From Pseudomonadota bacterium (GTDB lineage Bacteria > Pseudomonadota > Alphaproteobacteria > Rhizobiales > Rhizobiaceae), in assembly GCA_023428515.1 (NCBI GenBank), contig JAEYXI010000687.1, forward strand, positions 1 to 6,199: a stretch of DNA of 6,199 bases. Direction: 5' to 3'. The translations under genes and the position numbers were made by a program. Below the pieces are notes generated by a model, which saw only the letters and a list, made by a program, of their open reading frames with translations, was not told the DNA's origin and searched no databases. Shown in pieces: positions 1 to 5,741 of this stretch. Each line of letters starts with the position of its first letter. The stretch's first letter is position 1.

Positions 1-369
1 GATGAACACCGGCTTGATGAAACGCAGCCTGTCATAACCATAGGAGAAGGCGTTGACGCAGTTGGTCGCAACCAGTCCGAGCCCGGCGGAAAAGACGAAC
101 GCGCCGGCCACCAGGCGCCTGCCGAAAATGCCCTCGCGCTCGGCGAACATCTGGTCCTGCACATAGGGGTGGATGTCCACCACCAGCGTGTTGAACAGGT
201 GGCTGTCTCCCTCCGCCATCGTGCGGCGCAGCGAGCGGATCTTCTGGCCGACGGGCCAGTCCTCATAGAACCAGTTTTCTGCGTTCCAGACCGGAATCGA
301 AGCGTGTTCGGCCGGCATGTCCCGCGGGTGCGTGGAGGACACGCCCACGGTAGGGGGATGCGCACTCAT
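1..369 (-). CDS. MaoC-like (hot-dog fold) dehydratase, partial, C-terminus beyond window
   Basis: The reading frame stays open from ATG 369-367 to the window edge, giving the first 123 residues. After a ~30-residue N-terminal extension comes a MaoC/hydratase-2 type domain: [10 protein letters not shown] (residues 33-42), [12 protein letters not shown] (48-59), [11 protein letters not shown] (67-77), then a glycine/alanine-rich helix [17 protein letters not shown] (83-99) and [10 protein letters not shown] (114-123), where family members continue into a GD turn. MaoC proteins hydrate or dehydrate acyl-CoA thioesters in the cytoplasm. The usual family motif is D-x-N-P-x-H-x-D; here it reads D65-I-H67-P-Y-V70-Q-D72, so the usual catalytic His is Val, and the exact chemistry is uncertain. 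ATG 369 has no Shine-Dalgarno of its own; it overlaps the stop of a leader ORF (434-366) by ATGA. GTG 405 is in frame but also has no clear SD. It diverges from the lactonase at 569. The family call is firm; the substrate is unknown. Confidence 0.8.
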   Translation of the reverse strand, partial: MSAHPPTVGVSSTHPRDMPAEHASIPVWNAENWFYEDWPVGQKIRSLRRTMAEGDSHLFNTLVVDIHPYVQDQMFAEREGIFGRRLVAGAFVFSAGLGLVATNCVNAFSYGYDRLRFIKPVFI

Positions 370-434
370 GGCCGCATCGGTTCGCCATGAGAAGGGCGCG
401 CGCACAATCGCGCTGGCGCCTTGAAAAGCGGCAT
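366..434 (-). CDS. 22-codon leader ORF overlapping the MaoC-like gene start
   Basis: ATG 434-432 is followed by 21 more codons (protein begins [11 protein letters not shown]) and TGA 368-366. A strong Shine-Dalgarno, GGGAGG at 445-440, lies 5 nt before the ATG, the best ribosome site on this strand in the region. The stop overlaps the MaoC-like ATG (369-367) as ATGA, the classic layout for translational re-initiation. The peptide resembles nothing I know and has no codon run that would suggest attenuation. The alternative is that the SD belongs to the MaoC-like protein itself and a one- or two-base indel (natural or sequencing error) between 369 and 434 has split its N-terminus. The geometry is directly visible; translation of the peptide is inferred. 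Confidence 0.45.
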   Translation of the reverse strand: MPLFKAPARLCARPSHGEPMRP

Positions 435-436
435 TT

Positions 437-445
437 CTTCCTCCC
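437..445 (-). promoter_or_regulatory. Strong Shine-Dalgarno for the leader ORF
   Basis: Read on the minus strand the bases are GGGAGGAAG. The GGGAGG core ends 5 nt before ATG 434-432. It is out of frame with the MaoC-like gene, and no comparable site precedes that gene's own ATG at 369, so it decides which start ribosomes would load first. Confidence 0.6.
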
Positions 446-453
446 GGAATTCT

Positions 454-493
454 CTTGTAAATAGTATTTTCACATATGGGTCTTGTTTGCAAG
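454..493. promoter_or_regulatory. Candidate operator/promoter with dyad symmetry between divergent genes
   Basis: This is the only A/T-rich patch in the divergent intergenic region. TGTAAATAgTATTTTCA (456-472) is a near-palindrome centred on 464, with 7 of 8 base pairs matching and a perfect AAATA-g-TATTT core. A second inverted pair, CTTGTAAA (454-461) and TTTGCAAG (486-493), matches at 7 of 8 positions with centres 32 bp apart, about three helical turns. CTTG-tttg-CAAG (482-493) is itself a small dyad. On the minus strand TACTAT (466-461) could be a -10 hexamer for the leader/MaoC transcript, but no good -35 stands at 16-18 bp. Position and symmetry suggest a regulator that controls both genes; the regulator is not in the window and its family cannot be named from the site. 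Confidence 0.4.
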
Positions 494-568
494 TGGTCGC
501 ATTGGCATTGTGTGCAGGACGGGAGGACGGCGTAGGTCGATCACCACGCCCCGCTTAGGGAGGTTTCG

Positions 569-1666
569 GTGTCTGAAGTTCTGGTGTTCGTCGGATCGCT
601 CAATCGCGAGGCGCCCTATTTTCAGGGTGCGCGCGGCGTCGGGCTATCTGTCTACAGTTTCGACGAAGACACGCTTGAAATTCGCAAGCTCGCGGAAACC
701 GGCGAGGTCGACAACCCGACCTTCCTCTCGGTCAGCGCCGACGGCCGCCGCATCTACGCCAATTCGGAGGTGTTCGCCTGGCGAGAAGGCACCGTCACCG
801 CCTACGCCTTCGACCGCGACACGGGCGCCCTCTCCTATCTCAACAAGCAGCCATCGCTCGGCAGCATCACGGCGCACAATTTCATCACCCGCGATGGCTC
901 GAAACTGCTGGTCGCCAATTACGGCATGGGCGAGGGCGGACCCGACCGGTCGGTCGTCGTCTATGGCTTTGGCGAAGACGGCTCTCTCACGACACCGCTT
1001 GCCAGCGTCACGCATAAGGGCACAGGTCCCAATGTCGATAGGCAGGAACGCAGCCACGCCCACAGCGTCACGGAGATCGTCGGCGGCGGCATCGCGATTG
1101 TCGCCGATCTCGGCACCGACCGCCTCGTGAGCTACCGGATCGACGCAGACGGTTCGCTACACCGTCTTGGCGAGGCCGCGTTGCCACCCGGGGCAGGCCC
1201 GCGCCACGTCGCGTTGCATCCGAACGGAAAGCTCCTCTTCGTGATGAACGAGTTGGACTCGACCGTCGCATCCCTTTCGCTCGACGGGGGCACGGGCACA
1301 CTGGCCCTGATCGACGTGAAGCCTGCGGTGCCGGTCGAGGCGCGGGAACACAATCATTGTGCCGACATCCAGATTTCGCCGGACGGGCGTTTCCTATACG
1401 GCTCGAACCGTGGTCACGATTCGATTTCCGTCTTCGCTGTAGATCAGCAGACGGGCAAGCTCACCTCGGAAGGTTTCACGCCGTGCGGAGGTGCGACGCC
1501 CCGCAACCTGTGCCTGACGCCGACCGGCCGGTATCTTTTTTCGGCCAATCAGAATGCCGATCGCATCTCGATCTTTTCCCGCGATGCGAAGACCGGCCGT
1601 CTGACCGACACGGGCCGATCGATCGAGATCGGCACGCCAATGTGCATCAAGATGGTAGAAACCTGA
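569..1666 (+). CDS. Beta-propeller lactonase family protein (6-phosphogluconolactonase/carboxymuconate cyclase type)
   Basis: This 365-residue protein belongs to the seven-bladed beta-propeller lactonase family (Pfam Lactonase), whose known members hydrolyse 6-phosphogluconolactone (E. coli Pgl, about 330 aa) or interconvert carboxymuconate and its lactone. Blade-type repeats are visible: PTFLSVSADGRRIYANSE (50-67), HNFITRDGSKLLVANYG (103-119), PRHVALHPNGKLLFVMNE (211-228), CADIQISPDGRFLYGSNR (264-281) and PRNLCLTPTGRYLFSANQ (311-328). Each is followed by a short S/T-x-x-x-F/Y strand and an asp/gly turn such as RDTG or DAKTG. The segment GPNVDRQERSHAHSV (153-167) matches the conserved R/H-rich centre expected to line the active site. 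No signal peptide is present, so it should act in the cytoplasm. GTG 569 is chosen because AGGGAGG (557-563) lies 5 nt upstream. It diverges from a MaoC-like acyl-CoA dehydratase rather than sitting with pentose-phosphate genes, so a sugar-acid or aromatic-acid lactone is as likely a substrate as 6-phosphogluconolactone. Confidence 0.88.
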   Translation: MSEVLVFVGSLNREAPYFQGARGVGLSVYSFDEDTLEIRKLAETGEVDNPTFLSVSADGRRIYANSEVFAWREGTVTAYAFDRDTGALSYLNKQPSLGSITAHNFITRDGSKLLVANYGMGEGGPDRSVVVYGFGEDGSLTTPLASVTHKGTGPNVDRQERSHAHSVTEIVGGGIAIVADLGTDRLVSYRIDADGSLHRLGEAALPPGAGPRHVALHPNGKLLFVMNELDSTVASLSLDGGTGTLALIDVKPAVPVEAREHNHCADIQISPDGRFLYGSNRGHDSISVFAVDQQTGKLTSEGFTPCGGATPRNLCLTPTGRYLFSANQNADRISIFSRDAKTGRLTDTGRSIEIGTPMCIKMVET

Positions 1667-1945
1667 CTGGCTCCGCACTGTCGAGAAGCTACTCGGCCTT
1701 CGCCCAGGTAGATCCTCGCATGAGTCGGCGGTGCGACGCTTGGCGGCCCCCCGCCGCATCTGCATCTGGTAGAACTTCGTCGCGTCCTCCCCGGAGTGTA
1801 TCGAAGAGGCCAGGGCCGAGTGGCGCGCCCGGAACTGAGGACGAATTCACCCCGTTACCGTATTGAACGGCGTCAGCTTCGGCTCGACACGCCACGCCTC
1901 GATGAATGAAACTGCCTGCAGCGGCTGAACGCCCGGAGGAATGCG
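1667..1945. other. Intergenic stretch without a convincing gene
   Basis: The short open frames here on both strands have no family resemblance and no matching ribosome sites, so I call no gene. Two GC hairpins are visible, GGCGG-cccc-CCGCC (1742-1755) and GGCGT...ACGCC (1869-1893, holding an inner AGC-TTCG-GCT). Neither is followed by a T run, so neither is a convincing intrinsic terminator. The promoter of the DUF5996 gene presumably lies in the right half, but I cannot point to clear -35 and -10 boxes. Confidence 0.5.
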
Positions 1946-2887
1946 ATGAACAAGAACTGGCCCCACCTTGATTATCTGAGCTGGCGCGAGACGTGTTCGG
2001 CGCTGCATCTCTACCTGCAGGTCGCCGGCAAGTACCGGCTGGCCCATACGCCGTGGCTCAACCATTCCTGGCACGCAACCTTCTATGTCACCCCGATCGG
2101 TCTGGCCTCGTCGCCAATTCCCGATGGTCCCGGGATCGAGATCCTGTTTGACCTTAAGAACCACATGGTGGTGGGAACCAGTGGTAACGGTCGCCAGGCG
2201 TCATTTCCGCTCAAGGCCACAACGGTCGCCGACTTTCACGAAAGCTTCGTGCAGCTGATTTCCGAATTGGGCGGCACACCGACTTTCAACGGCGAGCCCA
2301 ACGAAGTGCCTGATCCGGTGCCTTTCATCGAGGACCATCGCGAACGCCCCTATGATCGCGAGGCAGTGCATCGCTTCCACCAGGCATTGGTGGCAGTCGA
2401 CAGGGTATTTGGCCGCTTTCGGACCTCCTTTCTCGGCAAGTCCAGCCCTGTGCATCTGTTCTGGGGTAGCTTCGACCTGGCTGTTACCCGCTTTTCGGGG
2501 CGGCGTGCGCCACTTCATCCCGGCGGCGTGCCGGCACTACCGATGGCGGTGGCTCAGGAGGCCTATGACCGGGAGGTCGCTTCGGTCGGCTTCTGGCCCG
2601 GAGGTGGCGGCATCGACTATCCGGCCTTCTACGCCTATGCCTATCCGGCGCCGGACGGCTTCGGAGCCGCACCCGTCCAGCCGGCCTCAGCGTTTTGGCA
2701 TGAAACCTTGTCGGAGTTCATTCTCCCTTATGAAGCGGTCCAGTCGGCTGCCGATCCGGACGAAGCCCTGATGGCGTTTTTGGTCTCGACATATGATGCA
2801 GCTGCCGACTTGGGCCGCTGGGACCGCGAATTGCTCGAATGTGCGCAGGGGCGCCCGCGCCAGGTGCGCCCCCATGACGCGTCGTGA
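1946..2887 (+). CDS. DUF5996 family protein of unknown function
   Basis: This 313-residue soluble protein matches the DUF5996 (Ava_C0101-like) family, recognised by W5-P...T16...LHLYLQVAGKYRL (20-32), PWLNHSWHATFYVTPIGL (36-53), an IEILFDL strand (64-70) followed by a basic/aromatic stretch, VHLFWGSFDLAVTRFSGR (169-186) and EVASVGFWPGGG (210-221). The length fits full-length family members. The conserved H40, H43, H170, W173 and D177 look like a polar/aromatic pocket, but no reaction is established for the family and I do not assign one. There is no signal peptide or membrane segment. ATG 1946 has GGAGGA (1935-1940) 5 nt upstream; the ATG at 1941 is in another frame and meets a stop after two codons. 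It stands alone between the lactonase, 279 bp upstream on the same strand, and the convergent antiporter operon, so context does not suggest a role. Confidence 0.85.
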   Translation: MNKNWPHLDYLSWRETCSALHLYLQVAGKYRLAHTPWLNHSWHATFYVTPIGLASSPIPDGPGIEILFDLKNHMVVGTSGNGRQASFPLKATTVADFHESFVQLISELGGTPTFNGEPNEVPDPVPFIEDHRERPYDREAVHRFHQALVAVDRVFGRFRTSFLGKSSPVHLFWGSFDLAVTRFSGRRAPLHPGGVPALPMAVAQEAYDREVASVGFWPGGGGIDYPAFYAYAYPAPDGFGAAPVQPASAFWHETLSEFILPYEAVQSAADPDEALMAFLVSTYDAAADLGRWDRELLECAQGRPRQVRPHDAS

Positions 2888-2987
2888 CAGTCCCCGCAAC
2901 GGCCGTCAGCAACGCGTGAGATGAAAAGCGTGCCAAACCTCACAAGCGGCCAACCACGTTAGCCCTGCGCCTGCAGCACCAATCCCG
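2888..2987. other. Convergent intergenic gap between the DUF5996 and mrpG genes
   Basis: About 100 bp separates the two converging genes. Weak nested inverted arms can be drawn (GGCCG 2901-2905 with CGGCC 2947-2951; GTGAG 2916-2920 with CTCAC 2939-2943), but the loop is large and no T run follows on either strand. I see no gene and no canonical bidirectional terminator here. Confidence 0.4.
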
Positions 2988-3359
2988 TCAGTCTTCTCCG
3001 CGTGGCGGGAGAAGGGCCGAGCGCGGAGGTACGTTTTCGTTCTCTTCCGTCCGGTCGCGGTAGAGGGCGGCACGGGCGAGAAGCATGAGCGTCACGGGCG
3101 TGGTGACGGTGACGAAGGCTGCGATCAATATCTCATGCACGACGGGCCGTGAACCCAATGCGGAAAAGCAGACCATCGATGCGAGCACGATGGCGCCCGT
3201 TCCCCAGCTCGTGCCCAGTGTTGGTGCATGCACCCGCTCGAAGAAGCTGCGAAACCGCAGCGTCCCTATAGCTCCAAGGAGCGTCAGCCCGGCGCCAACA
3301 ACGACCAGAAAGGCCGTCAGCAGCGCCGCCCAGGCGGGCAGATCCTCGGCGTGGATCAT
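2988..3359 (-). CDS. mrpG: Mrp/Pha cation:proton antiporter subunit G
   Basis: This 123-residue protein is the small G subunit (PhaG/MnhG/YufB family) of the Mrp Na+(K+)/H+ antiporter. Three membrane helices are visible at about residues 10-33, 52-70 and 73-97. The family signature is clear: LGAIGTLRFRSFFERVHAPTLG (residues 28-49, the usual G-x-x-R-x-x-D/S-F-x-x-R-x-H-A block), then GTGAIVLAS and the third helix. Residues 98-123 form a charged, Pro/Arg-rich cytoplasmic tail whose last codons are encoded in a palindrome. ATG 3359-3357 overlaps the mrpF stop as ATGA and has GAGGTG 5 nt upstream; longer upstream starts in this frame lie inside mrpF and lack family similarity. It is the last gene of the operon visible here. 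The subunit is needed for a functional complex in characterised Mrp systems, though it carries no known ion-channel residues of its own. Confidence 0.92.
   Translation of the reverse strand: MIHAEDLPAWAALLTAFLVVVGAGLTLLGAIGTLRFRSFFERVHAPTLGTSWGTGAIVLASMVCFSALGSRPVVHEILIAAFVTVTTPVTLMLLARAALYRDRTEENENVPPRSALLPPRGED
2993..3014. repeat. Hairpin across the 3' end of mrpG, possible terminator or dispersed palindrome
   Basis: CTTCTCC (2993-2999) and GGAGAAG (3008-3014) form a perfect 7 bp stem, extended by two more pairs with one bulged G and a 3-base loop. It begins 2 nt before the mrpG stop codon (2990-2988), so it lies within the final codons (LLPPRGE). No T run follows in the mrpG direction, which argues against a classic intrinsic terminator. 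CTTCTCC...GGAGAAG resembles the core of dispersed palindromes that I recall from rhizobial intergenic regions; that likeness is from memory and needs a genome search. Confidence 0.35.
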
Positions 3360-3637
3360 TCGATCACCTCGCCGCGCATGAGGAACTTGGCAAGTGCGAT
3401 GCTCGAGACGAATCCCAGGATAGCGATGATCAGGGCCGCCTCGAAATAGACGGAGCTTCCGGTGCGGATGCCGGTCGTCAGGACCAGAAGCATGGCGCTC
3501 ACATACATGGCATCCAGGCAAAGCACGCGGTCCTGAGCACGCGGTCCGCGGATAAGCCTGTAGGCGTTGCACGCCATGGCGGCCACCAGCATCGCCTGGG
3601 CCGCCGTCACGGACCACAAGAGGATGTCGGCTGTCAT
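3356..3637 (-). CDS. mrpF: Mrp/Pha cation:proton antiporter subunit F
   Basis: This 93-residue membrane protein is the F subunit (MrpF/PhaF family), normally about 90-95 aa. It has three predicted helices (about residues 4-25, 36-56 and 64-87). The diagnostic segment after helix 1 is RLIRGPRAQDRVLCLDAMYV (27-46), the family's G-P-x-x-x-D-R-x-x-x-x-D motif, and FEAALIIAILGFVSSIALAKF (65-85) forms the last helix. ATG 3637-3635 overlaps the mrpE stop TGA (3636-3634) as ATGA, with GGAGA 7 nt upstream, and its own TGA overlaps the mrpG ATG in the same way. A longer in-frame extension upstream falls inside mrpE and is not similar to the family. In Mrp complexes F packs with E and G beside the MrpA module and is needed for assembly and activity. 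Confidence 0.93.
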   Translation of the reverse strand: MTADILLWSVTAAQAMLVAAMACNAYRLIRGPRAQDRVLCLDAMYVSAMLLVLTTGIRTGSSVYFEAALIIAILGFVSSIALAKFLMRGEVIE

Positions 3638-4119
3638 TCGAAAATCTCCATCAGCGGCGCCTCGTAGCGGTTCTTGATCGTGCTGACCCACTCCTCTGAG
3701 TCCACGAGGTCGAGAACATGGATAAGAAGAACGCCCGTCTCGGGGACGTGCTCGACCCATGCTGTGCCCGGCGTGCTGGTGACGATGCACGCCAGGATCG
3801 CCAGACCGGTCCTGTCGCGCAGGTCGAGCGGTATCGCGACGAAGCCGGGCGCGCGATCACGGCTGCGGCCCTGGAGGATGATGCTGGCGACGGCGATGTT
3901 CGACCGCAGGATGTCCAACGTCACGATCCCGGTGAGCCGCGGAATGAGCTGCCAGCGCCTCAGCCTCGGCTTCGACGGCTGCAGAGCCAGCATTACGCGC
4001 GAGGCTCCCAATGCGACCACAGCGCCAAGCAGGAACTGTCCGGCCGAGAAGGACGTAAGCAGCATCCACATCAAGAGCAGAGCCGCGGTCAGGAGCGGAT
4101 AGGGCAGCACGCGGCTCAT
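3634..4119 (-). CDS. mrpE: Mrp/Pha cation:proton antiporter subunit E
   Basis: This 161-residue protein is the E subunit (MNHE family, usual length ~160 aa). Two hydrophobic helices run through residues 6-47 (LLTAALLLMWMLLTS, then FLLGAVVALGASRVML). A basic stretch PSKPRLRRWQLIPRL (48-62) and a third helix with the typical LDILRSNIAVASIIL pattern (68-82) follow. The cytoplasmic domain carries the family hallmark CIVTSTPGTAWVE (111-123), then LLIHVLDL (131-138) and an acidic end. ATG 4119-4117 overlaps the mrpD stop (4118-4116) as ATGA, with GGGAG 7 nt upstream. The same reading frame stays open far upstream through mrpD, but that stretch is an Arg/Gly-rich shadow with no similarity and is not part of the protein. 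E is an accessory subunit of the antiporter complex. Confidence 0.93.
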   Translation of the reverse strand: MSRVLPYPLLTAALLLMWMLLTSFSAGQFLLGAVVALGASRVMLALQPSKPRLRRWQLIPRLTGIVTLDILRSNIAVASIILQGRSRDRAPGFVAIPLDLRDRTGLAILACIVTSTPGTAWVEHVPETGVLLIHVLDLVDSEEWVSTIKNRYEAPLMEIFE

Positions 4120-5741
4120 CTGGCGGCTCCCATGTGATCCGTTCCAAGCACGCCCTGGATGTAGGCTGACGGGTCGTGCAGCGAGCGCGCCGCGGCCTCG
4201 GTGTAGCTGATCACCATGCCGCCTTCGATCGTCAGGAGCAGGCAGAGCACCAGCAGCCCTACGATTGGCGCGACCTCCACCACCAGCACGCGCGGCACGA
4301 TCACTTCGAGCGGGGCCCAGAAGATCCGGATGCCGCTGCGCATCATGGCGATGAGCGCGGCCAAGCCCGACAGGATGACCAGCGCGACGAACAGCCAGGT
4401 GCGTGCCGGAATATCGCTCGGGCTGCCCAGCCCGTCGAGGTTCAACATGCCGGTCAGCATGGCGAACTTGGCGATGAAGCCGGAGAGCGGCGGCAGGCCT
4501 GCAAGCAGCAGCGCCACACATCCGAAGGAGACGCCCAGGACGGCGAGCGCTCCCGGCATCACCACGCCGACTTCTTCGTCCTCGTGCGCCTCTGCCTCGT
4601 CGCTCTCCTCGCCATAGGCCTCCCTGGTAACGGCCAAGAGATCGGCGCCGGGCTCTCGCGCACGCTCCACCAGTTCGATCAGCATGAACAGGGCGGCGGT
4701 CGTGAAGGTAGAGCTGACGAGGTAGAATAGGGCTCCCGAGACGACGGCTGTGTCGCCCATGCCGACCGCCGCAAGCAGTGTTCCCGACGAGACGAGCACG
4801 CTGTAGCCGGCAAGCCTGCCCATCGCCTGGGCGGCGAGCACGCCGGACATCGCGAAGGCGATGGTCGCCATCCCACCCCACAGCAGGAACACGCCGCCAA
4901 ACCCGGTCAATGCCCCAGCCTCGCTGCCGAAGAGCAGCAGGGTCAAGCGCAGGAGCACATAGACGCCCACCTTGGTGAGCACGACGAAGATCGCGGCGAC
5001 CGGAGCGGCGGCGGCCATGTAGGCGGAAGGCAGCCAGAAGCAGAGCGGCCACATGCCGGCCTTGACCAGGAAGGCGACGCCGAGGATCGCCGCTCCCGCC
5101 TGCAGCAGCATACGGTCCTCGGCGGGTACGTTCGACAGGCGGACGGCCAGATCGGCCATGTTGAGCGTTCCGGCGACGCCATAGATCAGGCTGACGCCAA
5201 TCAGGAAGAGAAGCGAGGCCGCCAGATTGATCGCTATGTAATGCAGTCCGGAGCGGACGCGGAAAGCGCCGGAGCCATGCAAGAGCAGCCCGTAGGACGC
5301 CGCCAGCGTGACCTCGAAGAAGACGAAGAGGTTGAAAAGATCTCCGGTCAGGAACGCCCCTCCAAGCCCCATCAGCAGGAACTGGAAGAGGGTGTGGAAA
5401 TGCGGCCCTGCCCTGTCCCAGCGAGCCATCGAGAAAATCAGCGACGCCAGCGCAAGGACGGCGGTCAGGGCCAGCATCAGGGCCGACAGCCGGTCGAGCA
5501 CGAGCACGATGGCGAAAGGTGCTGGCCAGTTCCCGAGAGCGTAGGACGATGAAAAGGCTCCTCCCGGGACGCCGTCCGTCATGCGCATCAGTACCACGGC
5601 AGTTACGAGGAGCAGCAGGGCCGAAGCCAGGCTGAGCATCGCCTTCAGCGTATGGCGCAACTCGTCGATCAGAAGCAGCGCCGCCCCGGTCACGAGCGGC
5701 AGCAGGATCGGAACGATGAGGAGATGCCGCGTCCAGTCCAT
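4116..5741 (-). CDS. mrpD: Mrp/Pha cation:proton antiporter subunit D (NuoM/NuoN-like proton-channel subunit)
   Basis: This 541-residue polytopic membrane protein is the D subunit, a homologue of complex I subunits NuoM/NuoN/NuoL (Proton_antipo_M domain, about residues 125-430), with around 14 membrane helices. Residues expected to carry protons in the family are visible: E143 in FNLFVFFEVTLAASYG (136-151), K227 in FLVKAGMWPLCFWLPSAY (224-241), K257 in VLTKVGVYVLLR (254-265) and K425 in GLPPLSGFIAKF (415-426). Between helices lies a strongly acidic cytoplasmic loop, EESDEAEAHEDEE (378-390). ATG 5741-5739 shares its A with the mrpC stop (TGATG), with GGGAG about 8 nt upstream; the gene's TGA overlaps the mrpE start. 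With the A subunit, D forms the paired proton/cation path of the antiporter. It could be confused with a hydrogenase or NDH subunit, but the C-D-E-F-G order settles the assignment. Confidence 0.95.
   Translation of the reverse strand: MDWTRHLLIVPILLPLVTGAALLLIDELRHTLKAMLSLASALLLLVTAVVLMRMTDGVPGGAFSSSYALGNWPAPFAIVLVLDRLSALMLALTAVLALASLIFSMARWDRAGPHFHTLFQFLLMGLGGAFLTGDLFNLFVFFEVTLAASYGLLLHGSGAFRVRSGLHYIAINLAASLLFLIGVSLIYGVAGTLNMADLAVRLSNVPAEDRMLLQAGAAILGVAFLVKAGMWPLCFWLPSAYMAAAAPVAAIFVVLTKVGVYVLLRLTLLLFGSEAGALTGFGGVFLLWGGMATIAFAMSGVLAAQAMGRLAGYSVLVSSGTLLAAVGMGDTAVVSGALFYLVSSTFTTAALFMLIELVERAREPGADLLAVTREAYGEESDEAEAHEDEEVGVVMPGALAVLGVSFGCVALLLAGLPPLSGFIAKFAMLTGMLNLDGLGSPSDIPARTWLFVALVILSGLAALIAMMRSGIRIFWAPLEVIVPRVLVVEVAPIVGLLVLCLLLTIEGGMVISYTEAAARSLHDPSAYIQGVLGTDHMGAAR

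Noticed and set aside
169..390. A 73-codon plus-strand open frame opposite the MaoC-like gene
   Set aside because: The minus strand carries recognisable MaoC sequence over the same bases, and the plus-strand peptide resembles nothing.
483..1130. A 215-codon plus-strand open frame overlapping the lactonase in another frame
   Set aside because: Its Ser/Arg/Pro-rich composition is a frame-shift shadow of the lactonase, which has clear propeller repeats and a well-placed SD.
1682..1755. Hairpins after the lactonase (CGAG-aagcta-CTCG and GGCGG-cccc-CCGCC) as a terminator
   Set aside because: The first stem is only 4 bp and neither is followed by a T run; such stems are expected by chance at this GC content.
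1689..1895. A 68-codon minus-strand open frame in the intergenic region
   Set aside because: It has no family resemblance and no SD, and the stretch reads as ordinary GC-rich intergenic DNA; a decayed gene remnant cannot be excluded but is not supported.
2901..2951. Nested inverted arms as a bidirectional terminator between the convergent genes
   Set aside because: The arms are 5 bp each with an 18-base central loop and no T run on either strand, too weak to call.
4176..4730. A long plus-strand open frame opposite mrpD
   Set aside because: It is antisense to a strongly conserved gene, its composition (Gln/His/Arg-rich) mirrors the reverse complement of membrane-protein codons, and no ribosome site supports it.
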